DNA from: Shimia aestuarii
GTDB lineage: Bacteria > Pseudomonadota > Alphaproteobacteria > Rhodobacterales > Rhodobacteraceae
Length of the DNA: 64,000 nt
Direction: 5' to 3'
Assembly (NCBI RefSeq): GCF_022814865.1
Contig: NZ_JAKVRD010000007.1
Span: 1 to 64,000 of the forward strand
Positions 51,273 to 59,204 of this stretch are shown piece by piece. How positions within the stretch are numbered: position 1 is the stretch's first letter; every line of letters begins with the position of its first letter. The notes beneath the pieces were generated by a model. It had not been told where the DNA came from. It ran no database searches and saw only the letters and a list, made by a program, of their open reading frames with translations. Position numbers and translations under genes: made by a program.

Positions 51273-52473
51273 CCTGCCCCTCATCATTATCATTGTTGTT
51301 CTTGCCATTGGCGCCGATCAGGACGTCATTCAGATCGACGCCATCTCCGGCCTGCACGATCTGCGCCTTGAGACCCGGCCGCAGCGCCATCGCGCGCTTG
51401 AGACCGGCCTCGAGCTTGGCGCGTGTCGCCTTTGGGTGGCTGTCACCGTCCTGAATGAAGATCAGCCTCTTGACCCATGGCGGGGGCACGAAGGCCTCCT
51501 CGTCGCCCATGTCCGGCTGCCCTGACCATTTCACGCCCTCGACACGCTTCATCTTGCCGGCCATATTTCCGAGATCGACGCCAGTCCAATAGGCCGCACC
51601 AGGACATGCGCCGGCTGCGCATGCGGAAAGCGTGGTCTCGATCCCCTCGCCCATCACCAGCGTGTCGGCCCCCTCCGGCGTGATAAGACGGATTGCGTTG
51701 CCCTTCTTCGAGCCACGCACCATCTTCGCGGGCTGCGCCTCGCCATCGAGAAGGACAACCGCCTTCTTGCCGGGGCGCGCGGGATCGATCCATGTTTGAT
51801 GCACGGCGCCGCCTGCACCGTTCGGCTTCTGGATCACCGCGATCATGCAAGGGCCGCGATGCAGCGTTTCGAGCTGCGATCCAACCTTCTTCACATACGG
51901 ATGATCTGGCAGGAACCGCAGCACCTGGGGAAACGGAGACAAGGCGAAAGCAAGGCCGCGACCTTCAAGATAGGCCCGCAGCACAGGGCTATCCCACCCC
52001 GGCTTTGCCGCCTTCCAGATGCGCTGCGCGTCCTTGCGCGCTCTCGCGCGAGCCTTCGCCGCGTAAGCATCATCTTCCTTTCGCCTCGCCTCGGCGCGCA
52101 GCCGCGCTTCTTGCTGACGTCTCTCGCGCTCTTTCCGCTGTTCTGGCGTCTCGTTCTTAGCGACATCACCACAAAGGATCGTTAGAGCCTCTGAGAAGCT
52201 GCATCCCTCGACGTCACGCACCAACGCGATCACATCTCCGCCCCTCATATCGCAGCGCCGGCAGAAATAGGCGCCAGTCGCAAGGTTGATGTTGAAGCGG
52301 TCAGGTGGCCCAGACTTGGGATTGCGCCCTACCTCACCACATGCCGGGCACGGTCCAAACATCTCGCGCTGGTTCGGTGTGGCAGTGAGGTTGTAGATCT
52401 TAAGGAGCGAAAGCACCTCGCGCACGCCCTTATCCTTGGCATCCTTCAAACGTGGATCTTCTGCGTAGCTCAT
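51262..52473 (-). CDS. CHC2 zinc-finger/Toprim primase
   Basis: The 403-residue protein has a zinc finger of the CHC2 type (FGPCPACGEVGRNP with FCRRCDMRGGDVIAL, Cys near 42, 45, 70, 73), a charged Arg/Ala-rich linker (about 105-150), and a Toprim domain (DTLVMGEGIETTLSACAAGA, then LIFIQDGDSHPKATRAKLEA). It would synthesise primers at the phage origin. The ATG at 52473 lies 7 bases after the preceding small gene. Confidence 0.88.
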   Translation of the reverse strand: MSYAEDPRLKDAKDKGVREVLSLLKIYNLTATPNQREMFGPCPACGEVGRNPKSGPPDRFNINLATGAYFCRRCDMRGGDVIALVRDVEGCSFSEALTILCGDVAKNETPEQRKERERRQQEARLRAEARRKEDDAYAAKARARARKDAQRIWKAAKPGWDSPVLRAYLEGRGLAFALSPFPQVLRFLPDHPYVKKVGSQLETLHRGPCMIAVIQKPNGAGGAVHQTWIDPARPGKKAVVLLDGEAQPAKMVRGSKKGNAIRLITPEGADTLVMGEGIETTLSACAAGACPGAAYWTGVDLGNMAGKMKRVEGVKWSGQPDMGDEEAFVPPPWVKRLIFIQDGDSHPKATRAKLEAGLKRAMALRPGLKAQIVQAGDGVDLNDVLIGANGKNNNDNDEGQDDR

Positions 52474-52480
52474 AGCGGTC

Positions 52481-52730
52481 TCAAGCTAGCTCCCACTCGA
52501 AGCCGAAGCCCAACCATGAAAGCGGTGTCGATACCGGCTTCGCTCCTTGAGTTGAGGTCCACTGCAGCTGACCGTAGACTTGCAAACGGCCATTGATGAG
52601 GTGCGCGGTGTAGGTTTTTCCCACGACGAACCGCCCTGGCAAACCCGTCTCCAGAATGCCCACGCACCTGACTGCCCCCCCCCGCCTCGACGCCGGTTTC
52701 TTCGATACTCGTCGCTTTTGATGACGTCAT
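52481..52730 (-). pseudogene. Small gene interrupted at a nine-base G tract
   Basis: A start at 52730 (MTSSKATSIEETG) has AGGAGAGG upstream. The frame runs into nine consecutive G (C in the plus strand, 52675-52683). As written, the reading shifts into a poor frame. With one base fewer it would join RCVGILETGLPGRFVVGKTY, continue through TAHLINGRLQVYGQLQWTST, and end at 52481 with GFGFEWELA, about 82 residues in all. It may be phase-variable, a pseudogene or a sequencing error in the homopolymer. Confidence 0.6.
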
Positions 52731-52750
52731 TTGAGCCTCTCCTATTGATC

Positions 52751-53068
52751 TCATTTCAGGTCTGCCCGCTCCTGCCAGGAATAGTCCGGCGCGGTGGCCG
52801 CCTCGAGCGCGGCAAGGTCCACCGGAGCGATCTCGTGTGCATAGGCGCGCACCCATGCCTCGAGCGCGAGGCCCGCCGCATCCGGATCTTCCGGCGCCAG
52901 CGTCAGGAAGTCCGCGACCGCATCCCGCGCACCCGTGTCCTCGCGCATCCAGGCGAAGAAATGCATGGCAAGGCGCAGTTGATCCGCCTGCCGCAGCTGA
53001 CCCGTGCGCGCCTTGAGCGCGATGGTCTGGGCCGAAAGGCCGAAGGCAACGCGGGGATTCTGCGTCAT
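52751..53068 (-). CDS. Hypothetical phage early protein (105 aa)
   Basis: An Ala-rich, mostly helical protein (MHFFAWMREDTGARDAVADF, AGLALEAWVRAYAHEIAPVD). The ATG overlaps the previous stop (ATGA). No family recognised. It is part of the leftward early operon. Confidence 0.6.
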   Translation of the reverse strand: MTQNPRVAFGLSAQTIALKARTGQLRQADQLRLAMHFFAWMREDTGARDAVADFLTLAPEDPDAAGLALEAWVRAYAHEIAPVDLAALEAATAPDYSWQERADLK

Positions 53069-53376
53069 GCCGGCACCTCGACAGGCTTCGGCGCGTCGAT
53101 CTGTTCGAGCAGACCCTCAAGGATCTGCATTCCGCGCGGCTTGCGGATGCGGTAGCGGGTTACGTGCTCATACTTTCTAAGATAAATGGCGGGCCAGAAC
53201 GACCAATGCCAAGCGGTTGTCGCGCCGGAAGGAATGTCCGCGTTCGTGTCGCGGATGATATCCATGATATCGCTGCCATGACTGCCCAGGACGTTCACGA
53301 CCGTGCCAACAGGCACCGGAATGCCTCTCCCGTCATGCTCAATCCACGGGCCCCATTCTTCGTCGCGCGCAACCAT
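53065..53376 (-). CDS. Hypothetical phage early protein (103 aa)
   Basis: It contains WGPWIEHDGRGIPVPVGTVV and HWSFWPAIYLRKYEHVTRYR, a pattern seen in small phage proteins with a beta-barrel-like fold. The ATG at 53376 overlaps the previous stop and follows GGGGAGGGG. Function unknown. Confidence 0.62.
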   Translation of the reverse strand: MVARDEEWGPWIEHDGRGIPVPVGTVVNVLGSHGSDIMDIIRDTNADIPSGATTAWHWSFWPAIYLRKYEHVTRYRIRKPRGMQILEGLLEQIDAPKPVEVPA

Positions 53377-53645
53377 CACTTCCCCTCCCCGAGCTTGTCC
53401 TCGAGCGCGTCCAGCCGATCTGCCAGCCGGCGCAGATCGCCCGCCATACGCCGCGACACATGCCCTGAGAAAAGCGGCCGCCGGTCCTTGGCCGAGACCG
53501 CCCGCCCCGCGATGAGCGCAAAGGTCACGCCATGATCCGGGTGATCGCAGATCTCGAAGGTGATGAGATCGACCTCGAATTGCTCGCGCTCATAGGTCGT
53601 CGGCACCGGATGGCGCGCGAGGGTCTTTGCCGAATGCGCGCTCAT
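53376..53645 (-). CDS. Hypothetical phage early protein (89 aa)
   Basis: The start at 53645 shares ATGA with the previous stop. It reads YEREQFEVDLITFEICDHPD and ends with a coiled helix (RRMAGDLRRLADRLDALEDK). A longer open frame up to 53804 is antisense-like. Function unknown. Confidence 0.6.
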   Translation of the reverse strand: MSAHSAKTLARHPVPTTYEREQFEVDLITFEICDHPDHGVTFALIAGRAVSAKDRRPLFSGHVSRRMAGDLRRLADRLDALEDKLGEGK

Positions 53646-53950
53646 AGTTCGATCCAAACAGCTTCGTCGCCAAAGACCTGTTGCCGTTGCTTGAGAATGG
53701 CGCGCAGGCTTCCCTCCCCGCCAACATCGCGGTTTAAATCGACACCAGGCAGAACCGTAATCTTGGCCGCCTGCACACCGATGATCTGAGACATGATCGG
53801 CCAAACCACTTTAACATCTCGGCGCAAGCCGATCTGCCGTCGCACGAAGCTCGCTTGCAAATTGTCGCCACAAACAATCATCTCAGGCCGAAACCTTTCA
53901 ACGATCTCTGGCCTTCCCCACCCAAAATAGAACTTCCCAATCCGAAACAT
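53642..53950 (-). CDS. Hypothetical phage early protein (102 aa)
   Basis: GAGGAGAG precedes the ATG at 53950. The product (MFRIGKFYFGWGRPEIVERF at the N terminus) has no recognised domain. Member of the leftward early operon. Confidence 0.6.
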   Translation of the reverse strand: MFRIGKFYFGWGRPEIVERFRPEMIVCGDNLQASFVRRQIGLRRDVKVVWPIMSQIIGVQAAKITVLPGVDLNRDVGGEGSLRAILKQRQQVFGDEAVWIEL

Positions 53951-53960
53951 GCCTCTCTCC

Positions 53961-54035
53961 TCACAATTCCAAGGCTGCAGTTTTCGTAAGACGGCGCTCC
54001 ACCAAGCCCATGAGGTCGCTTTCCCGACCGCTCAT
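53961..54035 (-). CDS. Very small hypothetical peptide (24 aa)
   Basis: ATG at 54035 shares ATGA with the previous stop, and the next gene starts 10 bases after its stop. The peptide is MSGRESDLMGLVERRLTKTA plus four residues. Only the overlap pattern supports it. Confidence 0.35.
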   Translation of the reverse strand: MSGRESDLMGLVERRLTKTAALEL

Positions 54036-54451
54036 GCCTGCCTCCTCAGCACATGCCAGTGCGCGATGATCCTGGTCGAGGGAATGCCCCAGGCATCGGC
54101 CAGCTTGCCGATCTCGGCATAGCGCCCTTCCGACGCACGGATCGCGGCCTCCTGCTCGACACTCCAATTTGGATGCGCGACGGGGGCCGAGACGACCTCC
54201 GCAACCGGCGGCGCGGCAACGACGCGCGCAACTGGTGGGACCACGGATTTAAGGGCCGGCTTTGCCTTCGGCGTCTCGACCACCGCAGACTCCGCGCGCG
54301 GCGGCAGCTTGACGTGTGGATGCCGAACAGCCCGCAAAAGCTCCGCGACCGTGAGCCCCATCTCGCGCGCGATCTGAAGCCTCGGCATCCCGGCCTCCCA
54401 AAAACTCTTGAGCCGCCGGATTTCATCTTTGCTTAGAACCGGGGCGCTCAT
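54032..54451 (-). CDS. Putative DNA-binding protein with two helix-turn-helix-like segments
   Basis: The 139 residues have an N-terminal HTH-like part (SFWEAGMPRLQIAREMGLTV) and a Pro/Val/Ala-rich linker (about 60-95). A second helical part (YAEIGKLADAWGIPSTRIIA) follows. It may regulate early transcription. Start and stop overlap both neighbours. Confidence 0.55.
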   Translation of the reverse strand: MSAPVLSKDEIRRLKSFWEAGMPRLQIAREMGLTVAELLRAVRHPHVKLPPRAESAVVETPKAKPALKSVVPPVARVVAAPPVAEVVSAPVAHPNWSVEQEAAIRASEGRYAEIGKLADAWGIPSTRIIAHWHVLRRQA

Positions 54452-54702
54452 GACGCATCCTCCCCGGCCTCGGCGAAACTCGCATCGAGCAGCTCGAGCG
54501 CGCGCTCACAGGCCTTGAGCGTGCCGGCGTAGAAATGGCCGGTTTTCGGCTTTTCGGTGAGCTTGCGATAGAACTTGATCCGGCTGACCACGTCCTCGCG
54601 CGCCATGGCCTCGCCATGATGCTTGCCGGACACCGTCACCAGGAAACCGCGCACCTGAATCGTGAACCGGCCGCAAGTCTCTGTCGCAACCCGCGCGCTC
54701 AT
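54448..54702 (-). CDS. Hypothetical phage early protein (84 aa)
   Basis: The product contains GRFTIQVRGFLVTVSGKHHG then a C-terminal helix (AGTLKACERALELLDASFAE). The ATG at 54702 is preferred over 54741 because GGGGTAG precedes it. The gap 54703-54850 upstream has no gene and is A/C-rich. Confidence 0.55.
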   Translation of the reverse strand: MSARVATETCGRFTIQVRGFLVTVSGKHHGEAMAREDVVSRIKFYRKLTEKPKTGHFYAGTLKACERALELLDASFAEAGEDAS

Positions 54703-54850
54703 GCATCTACCCCGCCGGAAAAAGGCGGACGGGACGGACACACCGATCCCGCCCGCAAGTCCAACAGGGAGCTTGGGGGCTTTCGCAGGCGCACCTGCCC
54801 CCGGTCGGTGTGCGACGGGGTGGCCACCACCCCCTCACCCGCGAAATCCA

Positions 54851-55186
54851 TTACGCCGCCCTCTGCCCAAGGTAAGGCGCGCGGAAATGCGCCTCGAACC
54901 CGTCCGGATCGGCCAGCGCGGCCAGAAGCAACTTGTCTGCTGACGGGCGGTGCAACCCCTCGAACCAGTTGAGCGCGGTCTGTCCGGTCACGCCAAAGAA
55001 GGTGGCGGCAACCTCATAAGAGCCAAACCGCTCGCTTACATATGCGCGCCACCGCTCGGGCAGATCGACGCGCAGCGCGTAAGGATCAAGCGTTCTTCCC
55101 AAGGACGTTTCATCCCGGCCCGTGCGAGGCTCGGCGCATGACAGATCATTTGAGACAACAAGGGTCAGGTGGGGATGCTTGCTCAT
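54851..55186 (-). CDS. HTH protein of the leftward early operon
   Basis: The 111 residues include an HTH-like segment (GSYEVAATFFGVTGQTALNW), which resembles phage regulators that read short operators. The N terminus (MSKHPHLTLVVSNDLSCAEP) has a diverged copy at 56265. AGGAGG precedes the ATG at 55186, which shares ATGA with the stop of a truncated upstream gene. Confidence 0.65.
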   Translation of the reverse strand: MSKHPHLTLVVSNDLSCAEPRTGRDETSLGRTLDPYALRVDLPERWRAYVSERFGSYEVAATFFGVTGQTALNWFEGLHRPSADKLLLAALADPDGFEAHFRAPYLGQRAA

Positions 55187-55290
55187 GCGGCGTCCTCCTC
55201 GGATTTGGATGAGTTGGCGGCCATGTCGTGAGCCAGGTTCTTTACAGGTGATCCGAAACGTGGTCCTCTCCCCGCGATTTGAGCACAACC
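55183..55290 (-). pseudogene. C-terminal remnant of a duplicated regulator gene
   Basis: The frame ends VKNLAHDMAANSSKSEEDAA, matching the end of the regulator at 56262 (CASKSEEDAA). No start is present; upstream it runs into the antisense of the WYL-TerB-like gene. With the fragment at 56150-56265 it shows that a two-gene module was duplicated and split. Confidence 0.6.
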
Positions 55291-55305
55291 AAAGCGGGAT
55301 ATTTC

Positions 55306-56130
55306 ATGAGCTTCTTCGACTGGATCAGGGGTAAGAGCGAGCGCTCTGAGAATAGCGTCGTCGAGGCACCCGTCGCTAAAACTAGACCGAACGTGCCGCC
55401 ACCGGAGATCGACGCGATTGATGTCGAGGAGCTGCAGCAACCCGATGAACATGGCGAGCTTCAGCTCGACGAGCTTTTCATCACCATCGATTACAAGGAC
55501 GCCAGCGGAAAAGAGAGCCGCCGCCGGATCACCCTCCTCAAGGCGGCCCGAGGGCCGCAGGCCCCCATCCTCACCGCAATCTGCCACGAGCGCCACGCGC
55601 TTCGACATTTCCGGGTCGATCGCATCGAGTGCTTTATCGACATGGACGGCGAGGTCTTCGAAACGAAGAGCTTCATCCAGGAAACACTCCTGATCGACCT
55701 CAACGCCTTCACCTCGACCGCTTCCGCCAAGAAGGCGAAGAAGGGCATAGACCCTGGACTGCAAAGAGCGCGCGAGATACGAGAAATCCTGCGCGCGCCG
55801 CTCTCCCTTCTGGTTCTTGCGGCCCTCGCCGACGACGAGTTTCACATCTGCGAGCTCGAGGTCATCTGCTGCTACATCGAAGACGAGCTTTGGGCGCGCG
55901 ACATTGACGTGACGGCCGACGAGCTGAACGCCCTGACAGGACTGGTAAGGAAGATGCACCCGACTTCCCGCAGTATCGGCACGCACTACGACAAAGTCCT
56001 GCGCCTCGACGATGACGGGTTCAGAAGGTTTCAGAGTGCCCTGCGTGAACTGATCGCGGCGGACGGCATCATTTCCTCGACGGAAGAGGCCTTTCTCGCC
56101 GACCTTGCAGCGGCGCGGCGCATGATCTAA
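55306..56130 (+). CDS. WYL-like/TerB-like cargo protein
   Basis: The 274-residue protein has a WYL-like domain (about 58-121), with RRRITLLKAARGPQAPILTA and HALRHFRVDRIECFIDMDG, a fold known for ligand sensing. A TerB-like helical domain follows (about 155-270), with SLLVLAALADDEFHICELEV and IAADGIISSTEEAFLADLAA. Such pairs occur in stress and phage-defence proteins. It runs opposite to the flanking early genes and sits between the split copies of a duplicated module. The start at 55306 is taken as the ATG nearest the domain; the ribosome binding site is weak. Confidence 0.65.
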   Translation: MSFFDWIRGKSERSENSVVEAPVAKTRPNVPPPEIDAIDVEELQQPDEHGELQLDELFITIDYKDASGKESRRRITLLKAARGPQAPILTAICHERHALRHFRVDRIECFIDMDGEVFETKSFIQETLLIDLNAFTSTASAKKAKKGIDPGLQRAREIREILRAPLSLLVLAALADDEFHICELEVICCYIEDELWARDIDVTADELNALTGLVRKMHPTSRSIGTHYDKVLRLDDDGFRRFQSALRELIAADGIISSTEEAFLADLAAARRMI

Positions 56131-56149
56131 CGGAGCAATCGCCCGCCAA

Positions 56150-56265
56150 CCTCGATTTGAGCGATCAATAACTCTTCCCAAGGACATTTCGACCCGGCCC
56201 GTGTGAAGCTCGGCGCATGAAATACCTTGAGAAGAAACCAGCCGAAGATGAGGCGCGCGGCTCAT
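56150..56265 (-). pseudogene. N-terminal fragment, second copy of the HTH gene at 54851
   Basis: The frame begins MSRAPHLRLVSSQGISCAEL and continues HTGRVEMSLGRVIDR, parallel to MSKHPHLTLVVSNDLSCAEP RTGRDETSLGRTLDP of the gene at 55186. DNA identity is high over TCATGCGCCGAG and GTCCTTGGGAAGA. Homology ends near 56150, close to the stop of the WYL-TerB-like gene. Confidence 0.65.
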
Positions 56266-56516
56266 GCGGCGTCCTCCTCGGATTTGGACGCACAAAGCTC
56301 ATCGACAGCTTCGAGAACTTGGGTCCAAGTGCTCATATTCGGACTGGTGAGGTCGGATTTCCATCGCTGCCAGGTCGACCGTGCCATGGGAACGGCTTCG
56401 CAAAGCTCCGAAACCTGCTTCCCGTGACGCTTAAGGCGATCCTCGATCTTTTCAATCTGGGGCTTCAAAGACACGACATGACCTTCCACTTGAGCGAATT
56501 GAGCATTTGTAAGCAC
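56262..56516 (-). CDS. Phage HTH regulator of the immunity region (leftward)
   Basis: The 84-residue product has an HTH-like segment (QVSELCEAVPMARSTWQRWK). It is the first gene of the leftward early operon and divergent from the regulator at 56587, as in a cI/cro switch. The start is GTG at 56516 and overlaps an operator-like repeat, so autoregulation is likely. Alternative GTG codons exist downstream. Confidence 0.6.
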   Translation of the reverse strand: MLTNAQFAQVEGHVVSLKPQIEKIEDRLKRHGKQVSELCEAVPMARSTWQRWKSDLTSPNMSTWTQVLEAVDELCASKSEEDAA

Positions 56517-56552
56517 GTTTGCTCAATTTTAGTCAAGTGCATTTTTGCTCAA
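56498..56552. promoter_or_regulatory. Immunity operators: TTGAGCA / TGCTCAA repeats
   Basis: ATTGAGCATTTGT (56498-56510) is followed by TGCTCAA at 56520-56526 as an inverted partner, and a third TGCTCAA at 56546-56552. A GCGCAAAGTTGCGCAAAG repeat follows at 56554-56571. The sites lie between the divergent regulators and would be bound by one of them. Confidence 0.65.
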
Positions 56553-56586
56553 TGCGCAAAGTTGCGCAAAGTGAGACAATGACAAA

Positions 56587-57030
56587 ATGAAAGACTGGGC
56601 GATCGATTACATCCTACATGTCCTTGAAAAGAAGGACTGGTCAGCAAACCGTCTCGCGACTGAAGCGGGGGTTGCGGCGTCAACCATCAACCGACCCCTA
56701 CGGGAAGCGGATAATTGGGATTATCGCCTCTCACGAAAAACGATCATGAAGATACAGGCCGCATCCGGTATCGACCCGACACCCTTTATTCCAAAGGGTT
56801 TTTCTGAAGAGGTCGCGCTCTTTTCGCACACCCCTCCCCCAAAAATCGGGAGCAGCGAGATCGCTGCACGTGAAAATCCTCCCCCACGTCAACCGCCCCA
56901 CAACGTCAATGAAGTGCGGATCACGGTATCAGGTCCAACCGCCCAGATCGTGGCAACAGTGAACAAGGAAGGCATTGAAAGTCTTCGGAAAAAGCTGGAC
57001 GCACTCGAATCAATTCTCGACACCCAATAA
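56587..57030 (+). CDS. Phage repressor/Cro-like HTH protein
   Basis: The 147 residues begin with an HTH of the Cro/C1 type (SANRLATEAGVAASTINRPL, with SRKTIMKIQAASGI). A Pro-rich linker and a C-terminal part (VNKEGIESLRKKLDALESIL) follow that may dimerise. There is no LexA-type protease domain. It is flanked by operator repeats on both sides. It may be the repressor or Cro; which is not decidable here. Confidence 0.7.
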   Translation: MKDWAIDYILHVLEKKDWSANRLATEAGVAASTINRPLREADNWDYRLSRKTIMKIQAASGIDPTPFIPKGFSEEVALFSHTPPPKIGSSEIAARENPPPRQPPHNVNEVRITVSGPTAQIVATVNKEGIESLRKKLDALESILDTQ

Positions 57031-57036
57031 TTCTTG

Positions 57037-57082
57037 TTGAGCATTATTGCGCTTTTCTGCTTGACCTAAATTGAGCATTTGT
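57037..57082. promoter_or_regulatory. Operator sites of the rightward early promoter
   Basis: TTGAGCA (57037-57043) and a perfect second copy of the 13-bp ATTGAGCATTTGT (57070-57082), first seen at 56498, lie just upstream of the rightward early operon (first ATG 57120). This suggests control by the same regulator. Confidence 0.65.
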
Positions 57083-57119
57083 GCTTAGCATGCCCCCATC
57101 ACAACCGATGGAGGCCCCC

Positions 57120-57341
57120 ATGCCGACACAGAAACCTATCGAGCCCCTTGAGGTCGTAGAGAACCCTGAAGAGTTCTGCGACCGCCCGTCCCTCCTGCGT
57201 GCCTCCTGGGCCGAGCTGAAAGCCCGGCGCGGGCAGAGCGTCAACTTCGACACGATCGGTGATCCTGCCTATCGCATCGAGCAGGGCCCTGCGCCCGAGC
57301 CGCGAGTCATCCCGATCACGCACGGGGATGACGCAGCATGA
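57120..57341 (+). CDS. Small early protein (73 aa)
   Basis: GGAGG is five bases before the ATG at 57120. The product (PTQKPIEPLEVVENPEEFCD at the N terminus) has no recognised domain. It is the first gene of the rightward operon and shares ATGA with the next gene. Confidence 0.6.
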   Translation: MPTQKPIEPLEVVENPEEFCDRPSLLRASWAELKARRGQSVNFDTIGDPAYRIEQGPAPEPRVIPITHGDDAA

Positions 57342-58027
57342 GCGCCCCGATCGATCTCTCCGCCCGCCGCGCTGCGCGTCGTGCAGCTGCAAAACTGCCG
57401 ACCCTGCCGCTGACCCCGACCGAGATGCTGCCAGACGATGTGCTGGTCGATCTTGGTGAATGGCGCGTAAGCCTTTCCGAGCAGGACATTGCCGCTCTGG
57501 TCATGTATCTGCCCGAGATCTGTGGCGAGATCATTGCATGGCGCGCGGGCCGCAAGCCCGAAGGCATGTTGAAGACGCTCGGCATCCTCATGCCCAACGC
57601 GCGCCTCTTTCATCTCGCCAACGGCGGACCGGAGCGCGCCATGGGCCTGCTTTCCGCCGCCGATCACGCCGAGGTCCACGAACATCTACCCGCCCTGTGC
57701 AGCGAGTTGCTGATCTGGCGGGCCATCGAACGCGGGGCCGTCAAACCTGACGCCGCAAACTCGGGCGGAGGCGACTGCTCGACCTCCGCCCGCTCTTTCC
57801 AGTTCACGTCCCGCCGATCCTCCAAGCTCCCCTCCCAGGGCGGGACACGCGGGGGCGCAAAATCCACTCACGGAACCTGCGCCCCCGCGCCAAAAACTTT
57901 TGCAGCCTGCGCCGATGAAGACCACGGCACCGCGCTCGACCAGCTCGACCGCGCGCAGCTGCTCGCCATCGCGATCCTCGTCGGGATCACGGTCTTAGTC
58001 TCAGCCTACGCAGGAGTGTTCCCATGA
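57338..58027 (+). CDS. Hypothetical early protein with C-terminal membrane helix
   Basis: The 229 residues have a basic N terminus (SARRAARRAAAKLPTLPLTP), a central helical part and a single C-terminal membrane segment (LLAIAILVGITVLVSAYAGV). It could be a tail-anchored early protein involved in exclusion or host takeover, but no family is recognised. Confidence 0.6.
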   Translation: MSAPIDLSARRAARRAAAKLPTLPLTPTEMLPDDVLVDLGEWRVSLSEQDIAALVMYLPEICGEIIAWRAGRKPEGMLKTLGILMPNARLFHLANGGPERAMGLLSAADHAEVHEHLPALCSELLIWRAIERGAVKPDAANSGGGDCSTSARSFQFTSRRSSKLPSQGGTRGGAKSTHGTCAPAPKTFAACADEDHGTALDQLDRAQLLAIAILVGITVLVSAYAGVFP

Positions 58028-58875
58028 GCGATACGACACCAGACGCAATCGACGCATCGCTCAAACGCGCGCGCGGCGATCTCCCTCCTCCTCCTGATGT
58101 ACTCGACGTCATTGATATTGATTGCGTGCCTGTCGAGGCGCTCTTCGTGGACGAGAGCTATCAGCGCAAGGTATCGCAAGCCTCGGCATCCCGTATGCGC
58201 AAGATCGCGCGCGAGTTCGACTGGTCGCGCTTTGGCGCCCTGATCGTCTCGGGGTCATATCGGGACGGCTATGCCGTGATCGATGGCCAGCACCGCATGC
58301 TCGTCGCCCGCGCGCTTGGCATCCGGGAAGTGCCCGCCGTTGTTCTGAAGTCCGAGATCGCCGAACAAGCGCTCCACTTCGTCGGAATCAATACCACACG
58401 CACCAGCGTCGCCTCGATCGACAAGTTCCGCGCCCGTGTGACCGCAGGTGACAAGACCGCAGAAACGGTCGCCGATATCCTCCGCGACCTTGAAATCTCC
58501 TACGACCTTCCCGCAGGTGTCCCGCTCGGTGTGCGTCAGACGCGCGCCGTCAGCCTTCTGGAGAAACTGGTGAAGACACTCGGCCGCGGCGAGGTCTTTA
58601 CCACCCTGCAGATGATCATCGAAAGCCAACCCGAGACCCCCGGCCTCCTCACGGCCTTCGCGATCGAGGCCACGGCCATGACGCTTCACAGGGTGATCGA
58701 GGGCGAAGGCGATACCGAGCGCCTCTTCAAAGTGCTCGAGGACACCGACTTCGAAGACCTGAAGGATCGCGCCGCCGGCATCACGAAACAGCGCGGCAGC
58801 GGCAAGCAATCCCACGAGGGACACGCGCTCCTGCTCGCGACCTACAACAAAGGCCTGCACAAGAGGATCAGCTGA
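58024..58875 (+). CDS. ParB-like nuclease-domain protein (DUF6551-like)
   Basis: The 283 residues contain a ParB/Srx-type core: VPVEALFVDESYQRKVSQAS and YAVIDGQHRMLVARALGIRE (GQHR motif near 84-87). Such proteins use CTP or ATP-type chemistry or bind DNA, and are common in temperate phage early operons. Overlaps both neighbours by ATGA/TGATG. Confidence 0.75.
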   Translation: MSDTTPDAIDASLKRARGDLPPPPDVLDVIDIDCVPVEALFVDESYQRKVSQASASRMRKIAREFDWSRFGALIVSGSYRDGYAVIDGQHRMLVARALGIREVPAVVLKSEIAEQALHFVGINTTRTSVASIDKFRARVTAGDKTAETVADILRDLEISYDLPAGVPLGVRQTRAVSLLEKLVKTLGRGEVFTTLQMIIESQPETPGLLTAFAIEATAMTLHRVIEGEGDTERLFKVLEDTDFEDLKDRAAGITKQRGSGKQSHEGHALLLATYNKGLHKRIS

Positions 58876-59147
58876 TGGTTTCGGTGAGCACAGCACCCCA
58901 TTCGAACCGCGCCCGCGAGATCGCATTGGCGGTTCACAAATTCCGCCTGCGCGACTGCACAACAGGCGAGTTCCTGCATCTCTCCGGTCAAGGCCGCACC
59001 CGTGACATCAAGCTCTCGTGGCTCGGCTTCTCTCACCAGGCGCAAACACTGCGCGATCGAGCTCTTGCGCGCGGCGAACCTTGGCCCTTCACCCCGATCC
59101 GCCGGTCTCTCTTTGAGATCGACCGCGCCAGTCAGGTGATGGAGTAG
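58875..59147 (+). CDS. Hypothetical early protein (90 aa)
   Basis: A basic protein (SGQGRTRDIKLSWLGFSHQA, RDRALARGEPWPFTPIRRSL) whose ATG overlaps the previous stop (TGATG). Function not recognised. Confidence 0.6.
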   Translation: MVSVSTAPHSNRAREIALAVHKFRLRDCTTGEFLHLSGQGRTRDIKLSWLGFSHQAQTLRDRALARGEPWPFTPIRRSLFEIDRASQVME

Positions 59148-59204
59148 CAGCAAGGGAGTGCACGGACCCGCGCCTAGCGACCCTCCAAACGGATGACGCA
59201 CGGG

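Noticed and set aside
52470-53120. A 216-codon minus-strand frame across the early genes
   Set aside because: It lies out of frame over two better-supported genes and is Arg/Gly/Cys-rich nonsense; only its lower part is relevant, as the misread product after the nine-G tract.
55183-56295. A 370-codon minus-strand frame across the WYL-TerB-like gene
   Set aside because: It fuses the start of one pseudogene to the end of another through antisense sequence; homology is confined to the two ends.
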